Program-made: the position numbers and the translations under genes
The notes under the pieces: model-generated
The model's input: the letters and a program-made list of their open reading frames with translations, nothing else
Told to the model about the DNA's origin: nothing
Databases searched by the model: none
NCBI GenBank assembly: GCA_035295125.1
Contig: DATGJP010000003.1
Span: forward strand, 86,719 to 150,718
DNA length: 64,000 nucleotides
Source of the DNA: JAICMB01 sp035295125
GTDB taxonomy: Bacteria > Acidobacteriota > Terriglobia > Bryobacterales > Bryobacteraceae
Direction of reading: 5' to 3'
Part shown: piece by piece, positions 7,340 through 16,783 of the stretch
Position numbering within the stretch: the stretch's first letter is position 1
How the letters are laid out: every line of letters starts with the position of its first letter

Positions 7340-8653
7340 TCAGAGGTGGTGGGCGGCGTCCTCGGCTTCCTTGATTTGGGTCTCGACCTTGGAAATGTTA
7401 CGGTCGCGCGCGGTTTTAAGACCGATCTCGCGGGCGGATCGCAACGCCTGCTGTAGAACGTCCTGTGCTTCGCTTGGCTGCTTCTTGCCCATCAGGGCGT
7501 CGGCCTTGGTTTCCAGCAGCCAGACACGGCCCATTGGGCCGGTGACATGCGCGAGACCCCGGTCACACGCGGCGATGGCCTCGTTGTATCGCTTCGCAGC
7601 CGTCTCCATTTGGGCGAGGCGCAGAGAAGCGTTGTAGTTGGCCGGCATGGCTTTTTCGGACGCGATGAGGTCGGGAATGACACGCAATGGCTCCTCCAGG
7701 GTCGACGCTGCGTCGACGCGACTCACATCGAGGGCGGAACGCTCATCATCATTGGTAGGCTTGATTGCCGCGATCTCAGCGAGCCAGCGCTCACCCCATT
7801 TCTTCAAGGTGGCGTTGTCATTGTGAAGGCCGGCATCATACATGAGCTGCTGGTAGAGCTGAAAGCGATGGTCGCGCAAAAGGCCTGGGACCGCGGCCGC
7901 TTCAATGGCCAGCGGCTGCAGGGTCTTTCGGGCGGTTACGGCCCAGGGTGCTGACGTCTCCTGGTTGAGGCAACTGATACCGGCGAGGACGACTCTGGCG
8001 AACACCTGGCTACGCTTCATCGTGGGCGCTTCGGCAGCGGCGGTATCGGCGCAGGCTCGGTATTGCCGGTCATTCATGAGCACCCAGGCGTAGGATGCGA
8101 CCGCCCGGCCGTGCTCCGGCCACCCATCGCCACCGAGTCGAATCGCCTCCCTGTAGGAGGCAATCGCCGCGGAACGCTGCCCTCTGCCCAGCAGTTCGTC
8201 ACCTTGTGCCAGCGCTGCACCGACCGGTGAGTTTGATTTCGCCAGAACACCGCGCTCGCCTCGCTCGAGGAAGCGCGTCAGCTCGGCGAGGGTCAGGCCT
8301 CCCAGTTGGGTTGCCGTAGCACGCTCATCCGTCGGGTCGAGCACGTATAGCGACGGTGTATATTCGACCCCATGCTTTGTGATGAAGTCCTGATTGGAGG
8401 GCTTGTCAAAATTCAGTTCGAGCCAGACGAACCGTCCGGCGTACCTGGCGAGACTGGCGTCATTCAGCTCGGCTCGCATCAGGCGACATGAGTATCACCA
8501 GGGCGCCCACACTTCGACGAACATCGGTAGTTTGCGCTGCTTTGCCTCATCGCGCGCCTTGTCGTAGTCGTCATTGATGATGGGGAGGGTTTCGGCAGCA
8601 ATCGCTGATGCCGCCAGGGCCCACAGAAGGATGTGTTTTGAAGTGCTCCGCAT
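7340..8653 (-). CDS. secreted thioredoxin-fold/TPR protein with in-frame UGA at the active site (candidate selenoprotein, UxxC)
   Basis: From the ATG at 8653 the minus strand encodes a signal peptide (MRSTSKHILLWALAASAIAA), then a thioredoxin fold. The active site reads FVEVWAPW-[TGA]-YSCRLMRAEL: codon 53 is TGA (8495-8497) exactly where the first Cys of WCxxC belongs, with Cys56 intact. The frame then continues without interruption to 7340, through the cis-Pro motif EYTPSLYVLDP and a TPR-like C-terminal half (residues about 130-437). With the TGA read through, the protein has 437 residues. Selenocysteine at this position (UxxC) would give a periplasmic thiol/selenol oxidoreductase. A nonsense mutation or sequencing error of TGC/TGT is the alternative. 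If translation began downstream (ATG at 8479), the signal peptide and redox site would be lost, which is implausible. A MocR gene starts divergently at 8736. Confidence 0.75.
8449..8471 (-). other. hairpin downstream of the in-frame UGA (possible SECIS-like element)
   Basis: In the mRNA, bases 24-46 after the UGA can form CGAGCUG / CAG-U-CUCG: seven base pairs with one bulged U on the 3' side and an eight-base loop AAUGACGC. The distance from UGA to the apical loop (about 30 bases) falls in the range known for bacterial SECIS elements. The loop lacks a G in its first two positions, so it does not satisfy the usual consensus. Listed as a candidate only. Confidence 0.3.
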
Positions 8654-8735
8654 TAAAGCTCATCACATCGTAGAATGGAATCGGTCTTTTTTCCAGATCC
8701 GATTTCTAGTCGGAAACCAGACCATTTGGAGGGGT

Positions 8736-10202
8736 ATGCGGGAATCGCGAGGATCGCTTCTGCCGCCGGTCCGATCGGAACGAGTGCGCCGCGGCGATGT
8801 TTATGGAGTGCTTCGCAACGCGGTGCTGGAGGGCATCCTCGGCCCTGGCGACCGCTTGCCGTCCACACGCCAGGCCGCGACCGATTACGGCGTCTCGCGC
8901 GGGCTCATGGAGGAGGTGTTCGGGCAGCTTACCGATGAAGGTTTTTTCGTGCGCGAAGTGGGGCGCGGAACCTTCGTTGCGGCGACGGTTTCGCGGCTGC
9001 ATGCGCCGCCGACTGGAAAGAACGAAAGCCGGCGGCCGGCAGCGCAGTCCCGACGAGGACACTCGGCTGCGGCGAACGCTGCCTGCCGTGAGCCGGCGAT
9101 TGTGCGGCCATTCAACGCCGGCATCGCCGACACGACTGAATTTCCGCTGAGAACCTGGCAGCGTTTGCAGGCGCGAGCCATGCGCCAACTTGGACGCGAT
9201 GGCCTGACGTTTGCCGATCCGCGCGGTTTGCCAATGCTGCGGGCGGCAATCGCGCGGTATCTGGCGCAGTTCCGTGGAATCCTATGCGCTGCGGGCCAGG
9301 TGGTGGTTTTCAGCAGCGCGCAACAGGCGCTCAACGCTCTTGCGATGCTTTTGCTCGATCGCGGCGACCTGGTTTGGATCGAGGACCCGTGTTACCTGGG
9401 TGCGCGCGCCGCCTTCGATCTTGCGGGCGCCAGATTGGCTCCAGTGCCGGTTGACGATTGTGGATTGCGTGTCGATGCCGGTATTCGCCGATCGCCGGGG
9501 GCACGGCTCGCATATGTGACTCCTTCGCATCAATATCCAACGGGCGCCGCTTTGAGCCTGGAACGACGCGTTGCGCTGCTCGAATGGGCCTCAGAACGCG
9601 ATTCGTGGATTGTGGAGGACGACTACGATGGCGAATTCCGCTATGCGGGGCAGCCGATTACACCGCTCTACTCGCTCGATTCGCGGGGCCGTGTGCTGTA
9701 CATCGGGACGCTGAACAAATCGATGTTTGTGTCGTTGCGCCTGGCGTACGCAGTAGTGCCGGAGGAGTTGGTGGAACCTCTGGCCAACCTGCGCACGCAG
9801 ATGGACGGATTCACGCCGGCGTTGACGCAAATGGCGATGGGTTTGTTCATGGACGAGGGCTACTTCTCTTCGCATTTGCGGCGCATGCGGACTGTTTATG
9901 GAGGGAAGCGGTCGGCGTTGGTGGAAGGGCTGGGGCCGCTCGCGGCCTGCGGCTGGACTTGGATGGAGAACCCTGCGGGTATGCATCTGCTCATCGGGCA
10001 CGCTCGAGGAGATTACGTCCGAAAGGTTGCGGCGGCCAGTGCTCTCGATCTCGCATTGCTGAGCGCTTATCGGACGGCGCCGCGGCGTGACGATGGGCTG
10101 CTGCTGCGTTTCGGCGCGCTTGACACGGCAAGCTTGCGGGCCGGCGTCGATATTTTAGTTCGCACCGCTGAGCGGTTACGCGCGCGACGGAATTCGGATT
10201 AG
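8736..10202 (+). CDS. MocR/PdxR-type GntR regulator with aminotransferase domain
   Basis: This 488-residue protein has a GntR winged helix near the N-terminus (VYGVLRNAVLEGILGPGDRLPSTRQAATDYGVSRGLMEEVFGQLTDEGFF) and a class I aminotransferase-like domain with TPSHQYPTG and the PLP-binding Lys in YIGTLNKSMF. MocR proteins use PLP or a derivative as effector, often to control vitamin B6 or amino-acid genes. The start at 8736 follows a strong Shine-Dalgarno (GGAGGGG, 4-5 bases before the ATG); an upstream in-frame ATG at 8574 lies inside the divergent gene. It could regulate the divergent UGA-containing gene (82 bases apart). The 3' end overlaps the convergent OPT gene by 27 bases. Confidence 0.93.
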   Translation: MRESRGSLLPPVRSERVRRGDVYGVLRNAVLEGILGPGDRLPSTRQAATDYGVSRGLMEEVFGQLTDEGFFVREVGRGTFVAATVSRLHAPPTGKNESRRPAAQSRRGHSAAANAACREPAIVRPFNAGIADTTEFPLRTWQRLQARAMRQLGRDGLTFADPRGLPMLRAAIARYLAQFRGILCAAGQVVVFSSAQQALNALAMLLLDRGDLVWIEDPCYLGARAAFDLAGARLAPVPVDDCGLRVDAGIRRSPGARLAYVTPSHQYPTGAALSLERRVALLEWASERDSWIVEDDYDGEFRYAGQPITPLYSLDSRGRVLYIGTLNKSMFVSLRLAYAVVPEELVEPLANLRTQMDGFTPALTQMAMGLFMDEGYFSSHLRRMRTVYGGKRSALVEGLGPLAACGWTWMENPAGMHLLIGHARGDYVRKVAAASALDLALLSAYRTAPRRDDGLLLRFGALDTASLRAGVDILVRTAERLRARRNSD

Positions 10203-12182
10203 AACGTAGGCCACGGCGGCGAATCCGATCAGTGAGAGCCAACCGCTCCATGGGGCGATGGCGGGGAGTTGCGCGATGGCGGGGACGCCGGCGACGAAAA
10301 CCACAGCGAGGAGAATGCCGACGATGGCTTCGCCGGCGATGAGGCCGGAAGCCAGGAGCGTTCCGCGTTCTTCCACCTGGGCTTTGCGTTCCACGCTGTA
10401 TTTTGCCGTCATGCGGTCGACGATCCATTTCATAACTCCGCCGACGAAGATGGCGGAGGAAGTACTGAAGGGCAGGTACATTCCGACAGCGACCAGCATC
10501 GGCGAACGGGCGCCGCACATGATCAGCGCGAGGCCGAAGGCGGCTCCGATTCCGAGGAGTCCCCAGGCCATCTGGCCGCCGACGATGCCTTTCGCGAGTT
10601 GCGCCATAAGACCTGCTTGCGGCGCGGGCAAGGCGCGACCTCCAATGCCGCCGGTGTCGAGATTCGCCTGGTGGAGCGCGATGATGGGCCACATCAGGAA
10701 GAACGAGAGCAGCACCACCGCGATGATCTCGACGACCTGCATTTTCCAGGGCGTGCCGCCGAGCAGGTGGCCGGCTTTGAGGTCCTGAATCAGGGAGCCC
10801 GAGACGGAGCAGGCGACGCAGACCACGGCGGCAACTCCAAGGACGGCGGCGACGCCACGCAAGCCGGTGACGCCGATCGCAAGCATGACCAGGGCCGAAA
10901 TAATAAGTGCGGAGAGCGTGAGGCCGGATAGAGGCTGATTCGAGCTGCCGACTAAGCCGACGAGGTAGCCGCCCACGGCCGCGAGCAGGAAGCCGGTGCC
11001 CGTCATCACGATCGCGCACACGATGGCAGCGGTCAGGCCGTGCGTGAAGTAGTAATAGATGGAACCGATGGGCACGAGCAGGATCAGGAGGGCAAGGAGG
11101 ACCCACTTGGCGGGTATGTCGCGCTCGCGGGGATCGATTTCGTGACCTTCATGCGCTGCCGCTCGGGAGGCTGCGAAGGCGCCGCGCAGCGAATTCATCA
11201 GCGATTCACGCATGGAGAACATGGTGTTTGCAGCGCCGACGAGCATGGTGCCGACGGCGATGGGCCGCACGATGTTGTACCAGACCGTGTTTGCGGCGAC
11301 GGCGGGATCGTTGGTGCCGATGCGGCGGGGCAGGTCGGGATCGAAGAAGAGGAGCAGCGGGATGAGAATCCACCAGGCGATGATGCCCCCGCTGGCGGTT
11401 ATGGCCGAAAGTTCGGGTCCGATGATGTAGCCGATGCCCATCAGGGCCGGCGAGAGGCTGGGAGTCGACCAGGGAATACCTCCCTGATGAGTCACGTTTC
11501 CGATAGGCTGCTTCTCAATGTTGAAGTGCTGGATCAGCGAGCGCGGGAACGCCAGGAAGCCCTCGGAGTACTCGCGGAAGATTTGAATGCCTTTTTCGTC
11601 GGTGAAGATCTGCATCAGGCCACCGAAGCCGAGGGCGCCGAAGATGTAGCGGGCGGCGTTGCTGTCGTGGATTTCGCCGGTTTTTACGATTTGATAGCTG
11701 GCGACGCTTTCGGGGAACGGCAGACCGGCTTCGACACACAGCGCTTTGCGGAGCAGAACGATAAAGAAGATACCCGTGAGGCCGCCGACCAGCAGGATCA
11801 GCGTTGATTCCCAGTAGTGGGAGGTCAGATCAGTCCACAGGTGTGTACCGTCGATTTCCACCATCATGAACGCGGGGATGGTGAAGATGGCTCCGGCCAC
11901 GAGCGCTTCTCCCACGGAACCGGCGGTACGAGCAATGTTCTGTTCCAGGATGCCGCCTCGGAATTTGGGGATGCGGAAGAGCGCCATGGCGATGACGGCG
12001 GCTGGAATCGTCGCGGCGACGGTCTGTCCGGCGCGCATGCCCAAATACGCGTTCGCGGAGCCGAACACGAAGGCGAGGAAGATGCCCAAGGCAACCGCTT
12101 TAACGGTCATTTCGGGCGGAGCTTTGGTGGCTGTGCCTTGCACCACTGCATCGTACCGCACCTGATCCGGCAGGCCCTTCAT
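10176..12182 (-). CDS. OPT family oligopeptide transporter
   Basis: This 668-residue integral membrane protein has about 14-16 hydrophobic segments. It matches the oligopeptide-transporter (OPT) family: EMTVKAVALGIFLAFVFGSANAYLGMRAGQTVAATIPAAVIAMALF at the N-terminus, FPESVASYQIVKTGE, and repeated Gly/Pro-rich membrane loops. Bacterial members import small peptides or metal chelates with protons; the substrate is not predictable. The start ATG lies only 19 bases from the divergent DinB-like start at 12202, so the two promoters must overlap or lie inside the opposite genes. Confidence 0.93.
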   Translation of the reverse strand: MKGLPDQVRYDAVVQGTATKAPPEMTVKAVALGIFLAFVFGSANAYLGMRAGQTVAATIPAAVIAMALFRIPKFRGGILEQNIARTAGSVGEALVAGAIFTIPAFMMVEIDGTHLWTDLTSHYWESTLILLVGGLTGIFFIVLLRKALCVEAGLPFPESVASYQIVKTGEIHDSNAARYIFGALGFGGLMQIFTDEKGIQIFREYSEGFLAFPRSLIQHFNIEKQPIGNVTHQGGIPWSTPSLSPALMGIGYIIGPELSAITASGGIIAWWILIPLLLFFDPDLPRRIGTNDPAVAANTVWYNIVRPIAVGTMLVGAANTMFSMRESLMNSLRGAFAASRAAAHEGHEIDPRERDIPAKWVLLALLILLVPIGSIYYYFTHGLTAAIVCAIVMTGTGFLLAAVGGYLVGLVGSSNQPLSGLTLSALIISALVMLAIGVTGLRGVAAVLGVAAVVCVACSVSGSLIQDLKAGHLLGGTPWKMQVVEIIAVVLLSFFLMWPIIALHQANLDTGGIGGRALPAPQAGLMAQLAKGIVGGQMAWGLLGIGAAFGLALIMCGARSPMLVAVGMYLPFSTSSAIFVGGVMKWIVDRMTAKYSVERKAQVEERGTLLASGLIAGEAIVGILLAVVFVAGVPAIAQLPAIAPWSGWLSLIGFAAVAYVLIRIPSRA

Positions 12183-12201
12183 GCGATATCATGTAACCAC
12201 T

Positions 12202-12708
12202 ATGCATAAGTCAGCCAGTTACAGACTCGCAGGTTTAGCGATCGCGGCGATGTCCGCGGCGTTTGCACAGGGGCCGTCTCCGAGTGTTGTGAAACAGATC
12301 GGGGGCACGTTCGACGGGATCCACAAACAGATTCTCGATATGGCGAAGGATTTCCCGGAGGACAAGTACGACTTCCGGCTGAAACCGGAAATGCGTTCGT
12401 TTGGCGAAGTGATCGTTCACGTCAGTTCCGGCGTTATGTATGCGGCCAAGAAGGGCCGGGGGGAGAACGTGAAGTGGGACGAGTTGGACGCGAAGAATTA
12501 CAAAGGAAAGGACGCGATTGTGGCGTTGCTTGAGAAGTGGATGAGCGATGCGGATGCGTCGTTAAAGGCTGTTCCGGAGGCGAATTATGCTAAGACGGTG
12601 CAGCCGTGGTTAGCGGTTTTGGAGCATTCGGCAGAGCACTACGGGCTGCTGGTAGCGTACTATCGGGCGAATGGGTTGGTGCCCCCGGAGTCGCGGCCGA
12701 AGAAGTGA
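12202..12708 (+). CDS. secreted DinB-like protein
   Basis: The chosen start (ATG at 12202) gives 168 residues with a signal peptide (MHKSASYRLAGLAIAAMSAAFAQ). The mature part resembles DinB/YfiT four-helix proteins: a helix around FDGIHKQILDMAKDFPEDKYDFRLKPEMRSFGEVIVHV and a later LEHSAEHYGLLVAYYRANGLVPPES. Exported DinB-like proteins of this type are common in acidobacteria; the biochemical role is unknown. The in-frame start at 12181 would precede the signal peptide with unrelated residues and overlaps the OPT start, so it is not used. Confidence 0.85.
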   Translation: MHKSASYRLAGLAIAAMSAAFAQGPSPSVVKQIGGTFDGIHKQILDMAKDFPEDKYDFRLKPEMRSFGEVIVHVSSGVMYAAKKGRGENVKWDELDAKNYKGKDAIVALLEKWMSDADASLKAVPEANYAKTVQPWLAVLEHSAEHYGLLVAYYRANGLVPPESRPKK

Positions 12709-12726
12709 TTGAGATAGCTTTCAGCG

Positions 12727-12779
12727 GTCAGCTTTCAGCTACTGAGGCAACGGGGCTGAAAGTTCTGCTTATGGCTGAC
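12727..12779. repeat. nested inverted repeat between convergent genes
   Basis: CTTTCAGC (12732-12739) pairs with GCTGAAAG (12755-12762), enclosed by GTCAGC (12727-12732, sharing one base) and GCTGAC (12774-12779). It lies between the ends of the convergent DinB-like and AsmA-like genes and has no T-tract. It may be a bidirectional hairpin or a dispersed TCAGC-type repeat. Confidence 0.5.
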
Positions 12780-12796
12780 TGCGGCGGCGCTTACAC

Positions 12797-14365
12797 TTAG
12801 CGGTCGAGGCCGAAGCTGGGTTTGCGCGAGGGGCCTTCAATCTTGATCTTTAAGAAGGTTCCCGCGCCTTCCTTGGAGAAGAAAGGATCGGCGGGTTTCA
12901 GGACCCAGCGCTTCCAGCCGGTCATCGTTTGTGAGAGCTTCGCGACGAGCCGCAGAGCACCATGGAAATCGAGCATGTCGTGGGCGAGGTCGTACTTGCC
13001 CGCGACCATCACCTGTGCTCCGGGAACGGCAAAGGACAGTTCCTCGAACGTCATCACCTCGTCAGAGAGCTGAAACGAACCCTGCATGTCGGAGAGCACT
13101 TCGTCTATTTCCTCGTTCTTAGGCTGACCCTGGCCCCGACGGCTGAGCTGATCGATCTGCTCCTGAATATTCGTTCGCAGAAACTTCGCGTCGCTGAGAG
13201 CGAATTTGCCGTCGAGCGAGAGGCGCTGTTTGACGGTCCCGGTGAGCGGGGGAATGTCGATGCGGGTCTTCAGACGAATCTTTCCTTCCATGAAGGGCGG
13301 GCCTTTGACGGCCAGGCGGAGAAGGTCGCGCAATTCGCCAGCGGGCATGGTGACGTTCAACTCGATTAGCCGTGTGGGATCGTGTTCGTGCTTCACAACC
13401 GCGCCGGTGGTGGTGAAGGCGGTTCTGCCGAGGGTAGCTTTGACGGGCTGCAGGATGGTGTTGCCGTTGGTGCCGTCGACCAGTACTTCAAACTTTGTCC
13501 GCAGCGGCACCGGCGTTCCAGCCATTTTGAGACGGAAATCGGGGACCGAGGCTTCGCCTCGGGCGTGGATGGCGTCAAGCGTTCCGTCGAAGTCGCCCGT
13601 CGATTGGAGAATTCCCGCGATTCCTGTGAAGATTCCGAGATCCGCTTTATCGAACGTGTATTTTCCGGAGAGGGGCGAATCTCCGGGTTCATCGGCGTTC
13701 CAGGGACCGAAGGAACCATTACTGTGGACCTGGCCGGGTGGTTTGGGAATCGTGAGCGCGGCATCGTAGGCCATGGGGCGATCGGTTCCGACCGATTTCA
13801 GCTCGACGTGAGCCATCTCGAAACGGAGCGATTTTCGGGTTTTGTCTTTGGGCAGGATGATCAGATTCGCATCGCGAATGCTGACTTCACGGATGAGGAC
13901 GTTGGAGGCTTGGGGGTTCGCGGCCGGTGCGCCCTCGCGGCCCGCGCCACCCTCGCCCTTTGGCGGGATGGTGATATCCATGCCCTGAATCGAGACCGCG
14001 TCGACGACTTTTTGGGTATCGCTGAGGGTTCCCAGGTCGATGCGGAAGCTGAATTTCGCGATGGAGAAGAGCGGGGTCGGGCTGGGGTTGGGGAGAAAGC
14101 GCATCGAGAGCTTTTCGCCATCCACTTCGACTTTCGCACCGCGGCCGCGCTTGCGAAGAAGATCGTAGATGCCCATTTTGGGCCGGTGGATGTGTAAGGA
14201 GGCGAGTTGGACGTCGCTATGGAATCGATCGCTGAGGTACTTGATCGCCTGGTCGCGAATCATGGGCTCGAAGCTCTTGGCGATTCTCGATGCGGCGATC
14301 CAGAGTCCGACGCCCGTCGCGATCACTGCTGCCAGCCCGATCAGCCACCATGTCCTTTTACCCAT
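12797..14365 (-). CDS. AsmA-like membrane-anchored protein
   Basis: This 522-residue protein has one N-terminal membrane anchor (TWWLIGLAAVIATGVGLWIAAS), and the rest is predicted to be beta-rich and periplasmic. The C-terminal third (FALSDAKFL..., MQGSFQLSDEVMTFEELSFAVPGAQVMVAGKYDL...) matches the AsmA/DUF748 type: long chain-like beta structures now linked to lipid transport between inner and outer membranes. No enzymatic motif is visible. A Gly/Ala-rich patch (GEGGAGREGAPAANPQ) near residue 130 looks like a linker. Confidence 0.83.
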   Translation of the reverse strand: MGKRTWWLIGLAAVIATGVGLWIAASRIAKSFEPMIRDQAIKYLSDRFHSDVQLASLHIHRPKMGIYDLLRKRGRGAKVEVDGEKLSMRFLPNPSPTPLFSIAKFSFRIDLGTLSDTQKVVDAVSIQGMDITIPPKGEGGAGREGAPAANPQASNVLIREVSIRDANLIILPKDKTRKSLRFEMAHVELKSVGTDRPMAYDAALTIPKPPGQVHSNGSFGPWNADEPGDSPLSGKYTFDKADLGIFTGIAGILQSTGDFDGTLDAIHARGEASVPDFRLKMAGTPVPLRTKFEVLVDGTNGNTILQPVKATLGRTAFTTTGAVVKHEHDPTRLIELNVTMPAGELRDLLRLAVKGPPFMEGKIRLKTRIDIPPLTGTVKQRLSLDGKFALSDAKFLRTNIQEQIDQLSRRGQGQPKNEEIDEVLSDMQGSFQLSDEVMTFEELSFAVPGAQVMVAGKYDLAHDMLDFHGALRLVAKLSQTMTGWKRWVLKPADPFFSKEGAGTFLKIKIEGPSRKPSFGLDR

Positions 14366-14435
14366 TCCGTCACATTATCGACGTAGTTTACCTGGGATTG
14401 TTTCGAAGGGTCGCATATGATGAGGGGATAGTCGA

Positions 14436-15605
14436 GTGATGAGGATTCCTGGAACGGTGGAGGAGCTGCGGCAGGCGGCGGACGATTTCGAGTCGGAATT
14501 GCATGCGCTGAAGTCAGGGGTTGTGGTGCCCGACTACGGCTGGTATCCGTACAGTTCGCTGTCGGCATTGTCGCTGCTCGCGGATTTGAGCGGTGACGTT
14601 TATGGTGACCTCGTCGACTCATTGCGATCGGAGTCAGTAGCGGATATAGGGTGCGGGGACGGGGACCTTGCGGTCTTTTTTGCGCGGTGCGGATGCCGGG
14701 TTGACGCCATCGATCATGCGGAAACCAACTACAACCAGTTGCGGGGCGTGGAAGCGCTCCGCCGTTCCTTAGGAGTTGTCGCGGGTATTTACGACATCGA
14801 TTTCAATGGACGTTTTGAGCTGCCACGACGTGATTATGGGTTGGCTTTATTGCTCGGGATTCTGTATCACCTGAAGAATCCTTTTTATGTTCTGGAGACC
14901 TTGGCGTCGCGGGCGGATTGGTGTTATTTGAGCACACGGATTGCACAAGTGACGCCGGGCGGGCGGTCGCGGATCGAGGACGAGCCGGTCGCGTACCTCT
15001 TGGGTGCTCGGGAGGCCAATAACGATCCGACGAATTTCTGGATTTTTTCGGCGGCGGGGCTGGTGAGGCTGCTGGAACGCGCGGGTTGGATGGTAGTGGC
15101 GCAGAGCCGACTGGGTTGCACTGAGGAGTCGGACCCGGTGCGTGGCGAGGCCGACGAGCGGATTTTTTTGCTTGCGAAGAGCCGGGTGCGGCACCCGGAG
15201 TTGCATGTTCGGGCGCTCGATGGGTGGTATGAAGCGGAGCAGGATGCTTTTCGATGGACGGCAAAACGGTTCGCGCTGGAGGCTGCACTGCCGTTGTCGG
15301 AGCCGGCGCGTGAGTTTGCGTTGCGGTTTTTTGTACCTGAGGTGGTGGCGGCGTCGGGACCGGTGCGGTTGAGTTGCTCGATTCGGGGTGAGGCGGCGGG
15401 TGCGATTCACTGCGGCTCTGCGGAGGAGTTGGAATTTCGAGGACGTTTTCCGGCGGGAACCGATGCGGGGGCCACGGTGCGACTAGATTTTACAGTCGAG
15501 AGCTTGTTTCGCGCGGCCGGCGATGATCGGGAGTTGGGGGTTTGCGTGCCGCTGCTGGATGCGGGTCAACGGCATTTGCAGCGGATTCCGTTTCGAATTT
15601 CCTGA
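14436..15605 (+). CDS. class I SAM-dependent methyltransferase with C-terminal extension
   Basis: This 389-residue protein has a Rossmann methyltransferase domain: motif I VADIGCGDGDLAVFFA near residue 65, an acidic motif II (VDAIDHAETNYNQLRG), and YGLALLLGILYHLKNPFYVLETLA, resembling tRNA-wobble or sugar methyltransferases of the DUF1698 type. The last 120 residues form a beta-rich region of unknown function. The start is GTG at 14436, with GAGGGG about 8 bases upstream; the ATG at 14439 is an equally possible start. The substrate is unknown. Confidence 0.82.
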   Translation: MMRIPGTVEELRQAADDFESELHALKSGVVVPDYGWYPYSSLSALSLLADLSGDVYGDLVDSLRSESVADIGCGDGDLAVFFARCGCRVDAIDHAETNYNQLRGVEALRRSLGVVAGIYDIDFNGRFELPRRDYGLALLLGILYHLKNPFYVLETLASRADWCYLSTRIAQVTPGGRSRIEDEPVAYLLGAREANNDPTNFWIFSAAGLVRLLERAGWMVVAQSRLGCTEESDPVRGEADERIFLLAKSRVRHPELHVRALDGWYEAEQDAFRWTAKRFALEAALPLSEPAREFALRFFVPEVVAASGPVRLSCSIRGEAAGAIHCGSAEELEFRGRFPAGTDAGATVRLDFTVESLFRAAGDDRELGVCVPLLDAGQRHLQRIPFRIS

Positions 15606-15755
15606 TTTCGGCCCACGCGTTCGCTGTTCGGCTTCTTTACCGCGCTACAGGGATGACGTGGCAGGTAAGTGGGCCCACTTGACCTCTTGTTGATGCGGGA
15701 CGTCCGGCGATCCGTGCTGAATGATGTGCCGAGGCTTCGAGATCTGGCCGGTGTA

Positions 15756-15787
15756 TCCAAAGGCAGGCGGAACCCCCTGCGCCACCC
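15756..15787. repeat. REP-like unit with TCCAAAGGCAGGCGG start
   Basis: TCCAAAGGCAGGCGG-AACC-CCCTGCGCCACC is a degenerate copy of the dispersed palindrome with the same left flank (TCCAAAGG) seen, in either orientation, at 7250, 39447 and 57774. It lies in the gap 15606-15850 between convergent genes; nothing else is recognised there. Confidence 0.7.
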
Positions 15788-15850
15788 TTCCACATCCTCC
15801 AAGTCGTCGCGGGAGGCAAAGAATCAGAGGCTGTGTATTACCTCCGGATG

Positions 15851-16690
15851 CTAGGTCTCTTTGACACCCGCCTTCTCTAACACCTGGCGGCCGTATGTCA
15901 GGCAGAGGCGGGCGCTTTCTTCAGGCGGCATCTGCTTCAAACCTCTTCCGAACACCTCGACGCTCAACGCGTCTTCATAGCCGATCTTCTGGAGTGCCTG
16001 GACGAAGCCGGTGAGATTTGCAACGCCTTCACCCGGCAACAGGCGCTCGTTGTCGCGGATCTGGTCGGGCGGCAGTTTCGGAACGTCGGAGAAGTGCACC
16101 ACTACAATGCGATCCTTGCCGGCCGCTATGATATCGGCGGTAGTGGCGCCGGCGGTGTACCAGTGCCAGGAGTCGAGTGTCAGGCCCACGTTTGAGCCGC
16201 ATTCCTTCGCGAACGCGAGCATCTCGCCCATTCGCCAGATGAACTCGTTCGGGAACTGGCGGCGGAGGTGCAGCGGTCCCAGGAATTCCAGGCCAAGGCG
16301 GCAGTGCGACCGCGCGAGGATGTTGGCGACTTCAGTAAAACGTTGCTTGTAAGTTCGGCGCAGTTCGTCTTTGGGCGTGTCGCTCGAGGGCATGATGTAG
16401 GTCATCATGCGTGGGCAGCCGATGGCGGCGGCAAAGGGGGCGGCATCTTCGAGCTTGGGGAGGCCGGCGCGGAATGCGGCGTCGTCTTTGCGGAATTCGA
16501 CAGGCAGGTTTACGAAGGACGGGTGCAGATGCAGTTCAGCCAGCAGCTTCCGGGTGGCATCGACGCCGTCAGCCATGGCGGACTCCAGCATGACGTCGAC
16601 CCCGTGAAAACCGGCCTTCGATGCGAGGCGCGCGAAGTCGGGCCAGGAGAGATGACCACCGATCGGGACGGCGTTGAGCGAAAGGTACAT
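15851..16690 (-). CDS. sugar phosphate isomerase/epimerase (TIM barrel)
   Basis: This 279-residue protein belongs to the AP-endonuclease-2/xylose-isomerase-like TIM-barrel family. Motifs visible include FHGVDVMLES near the N-terminus, LGLEFLGP with a likely metal-ligand Glu, VGLTLDSWHWYTAG with Asp-x-x-His, VVVHFSDVP and a C-terminal LSVEVFGRGL. The family includes hydroxypyruvate isomerase, tagatose 3-epimerase and inosose dehydratase-like enzymes; the precise substrate is not determined. It is divergent from rpmI. Confidence 0.88.
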   Translation of the reverse strand: MYLSLNAVPIGGHLSWPDFARLASKAGFHGVDVMLESAMADGVDATRKLLAELHLHPSFVNLPVEFRKDDAAFRAGLPKLEDAAPFAAAIGCPRMMTYIMPSSDTPKDELRRTYKQRFTEVANILARSHCRLGLEFLGPLHLRRQFPNEFIWRMGEMLAFAKECGSNVGLTLDSWHWYTAGATTADIIAAGKDRIVVVHFSDVPKLPPDQIRDNERLLPGEGVANLTGFVQALQKIGYEDALSVEVFGRGLKQMPPEESARLCLTYGRQVLEKAGVKET

Positions 16691-16783
16691 GAACCCAAGG
16701 TACGATAAGGTTGGCTGCTGTGTTAATCTAATTGAGTCAACAGACTACCGTAGTTCCGCCTAGGGATACCCAGGACAAACAAG

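Noticed and set aside
7117..7374. Open frame after the GNAT gene
   Set aside because: Its codons run through the composite REP element and into the end of the convergent gene; no motif or ribosome site.
7340..8479. Treating the TPR protein as starting at ATG 8479
   Set aside because: This removes the signal peptide and the redox half of the thioredoxin fold, and leaves the intact coding-like sequence 8480-8653 unexplained.
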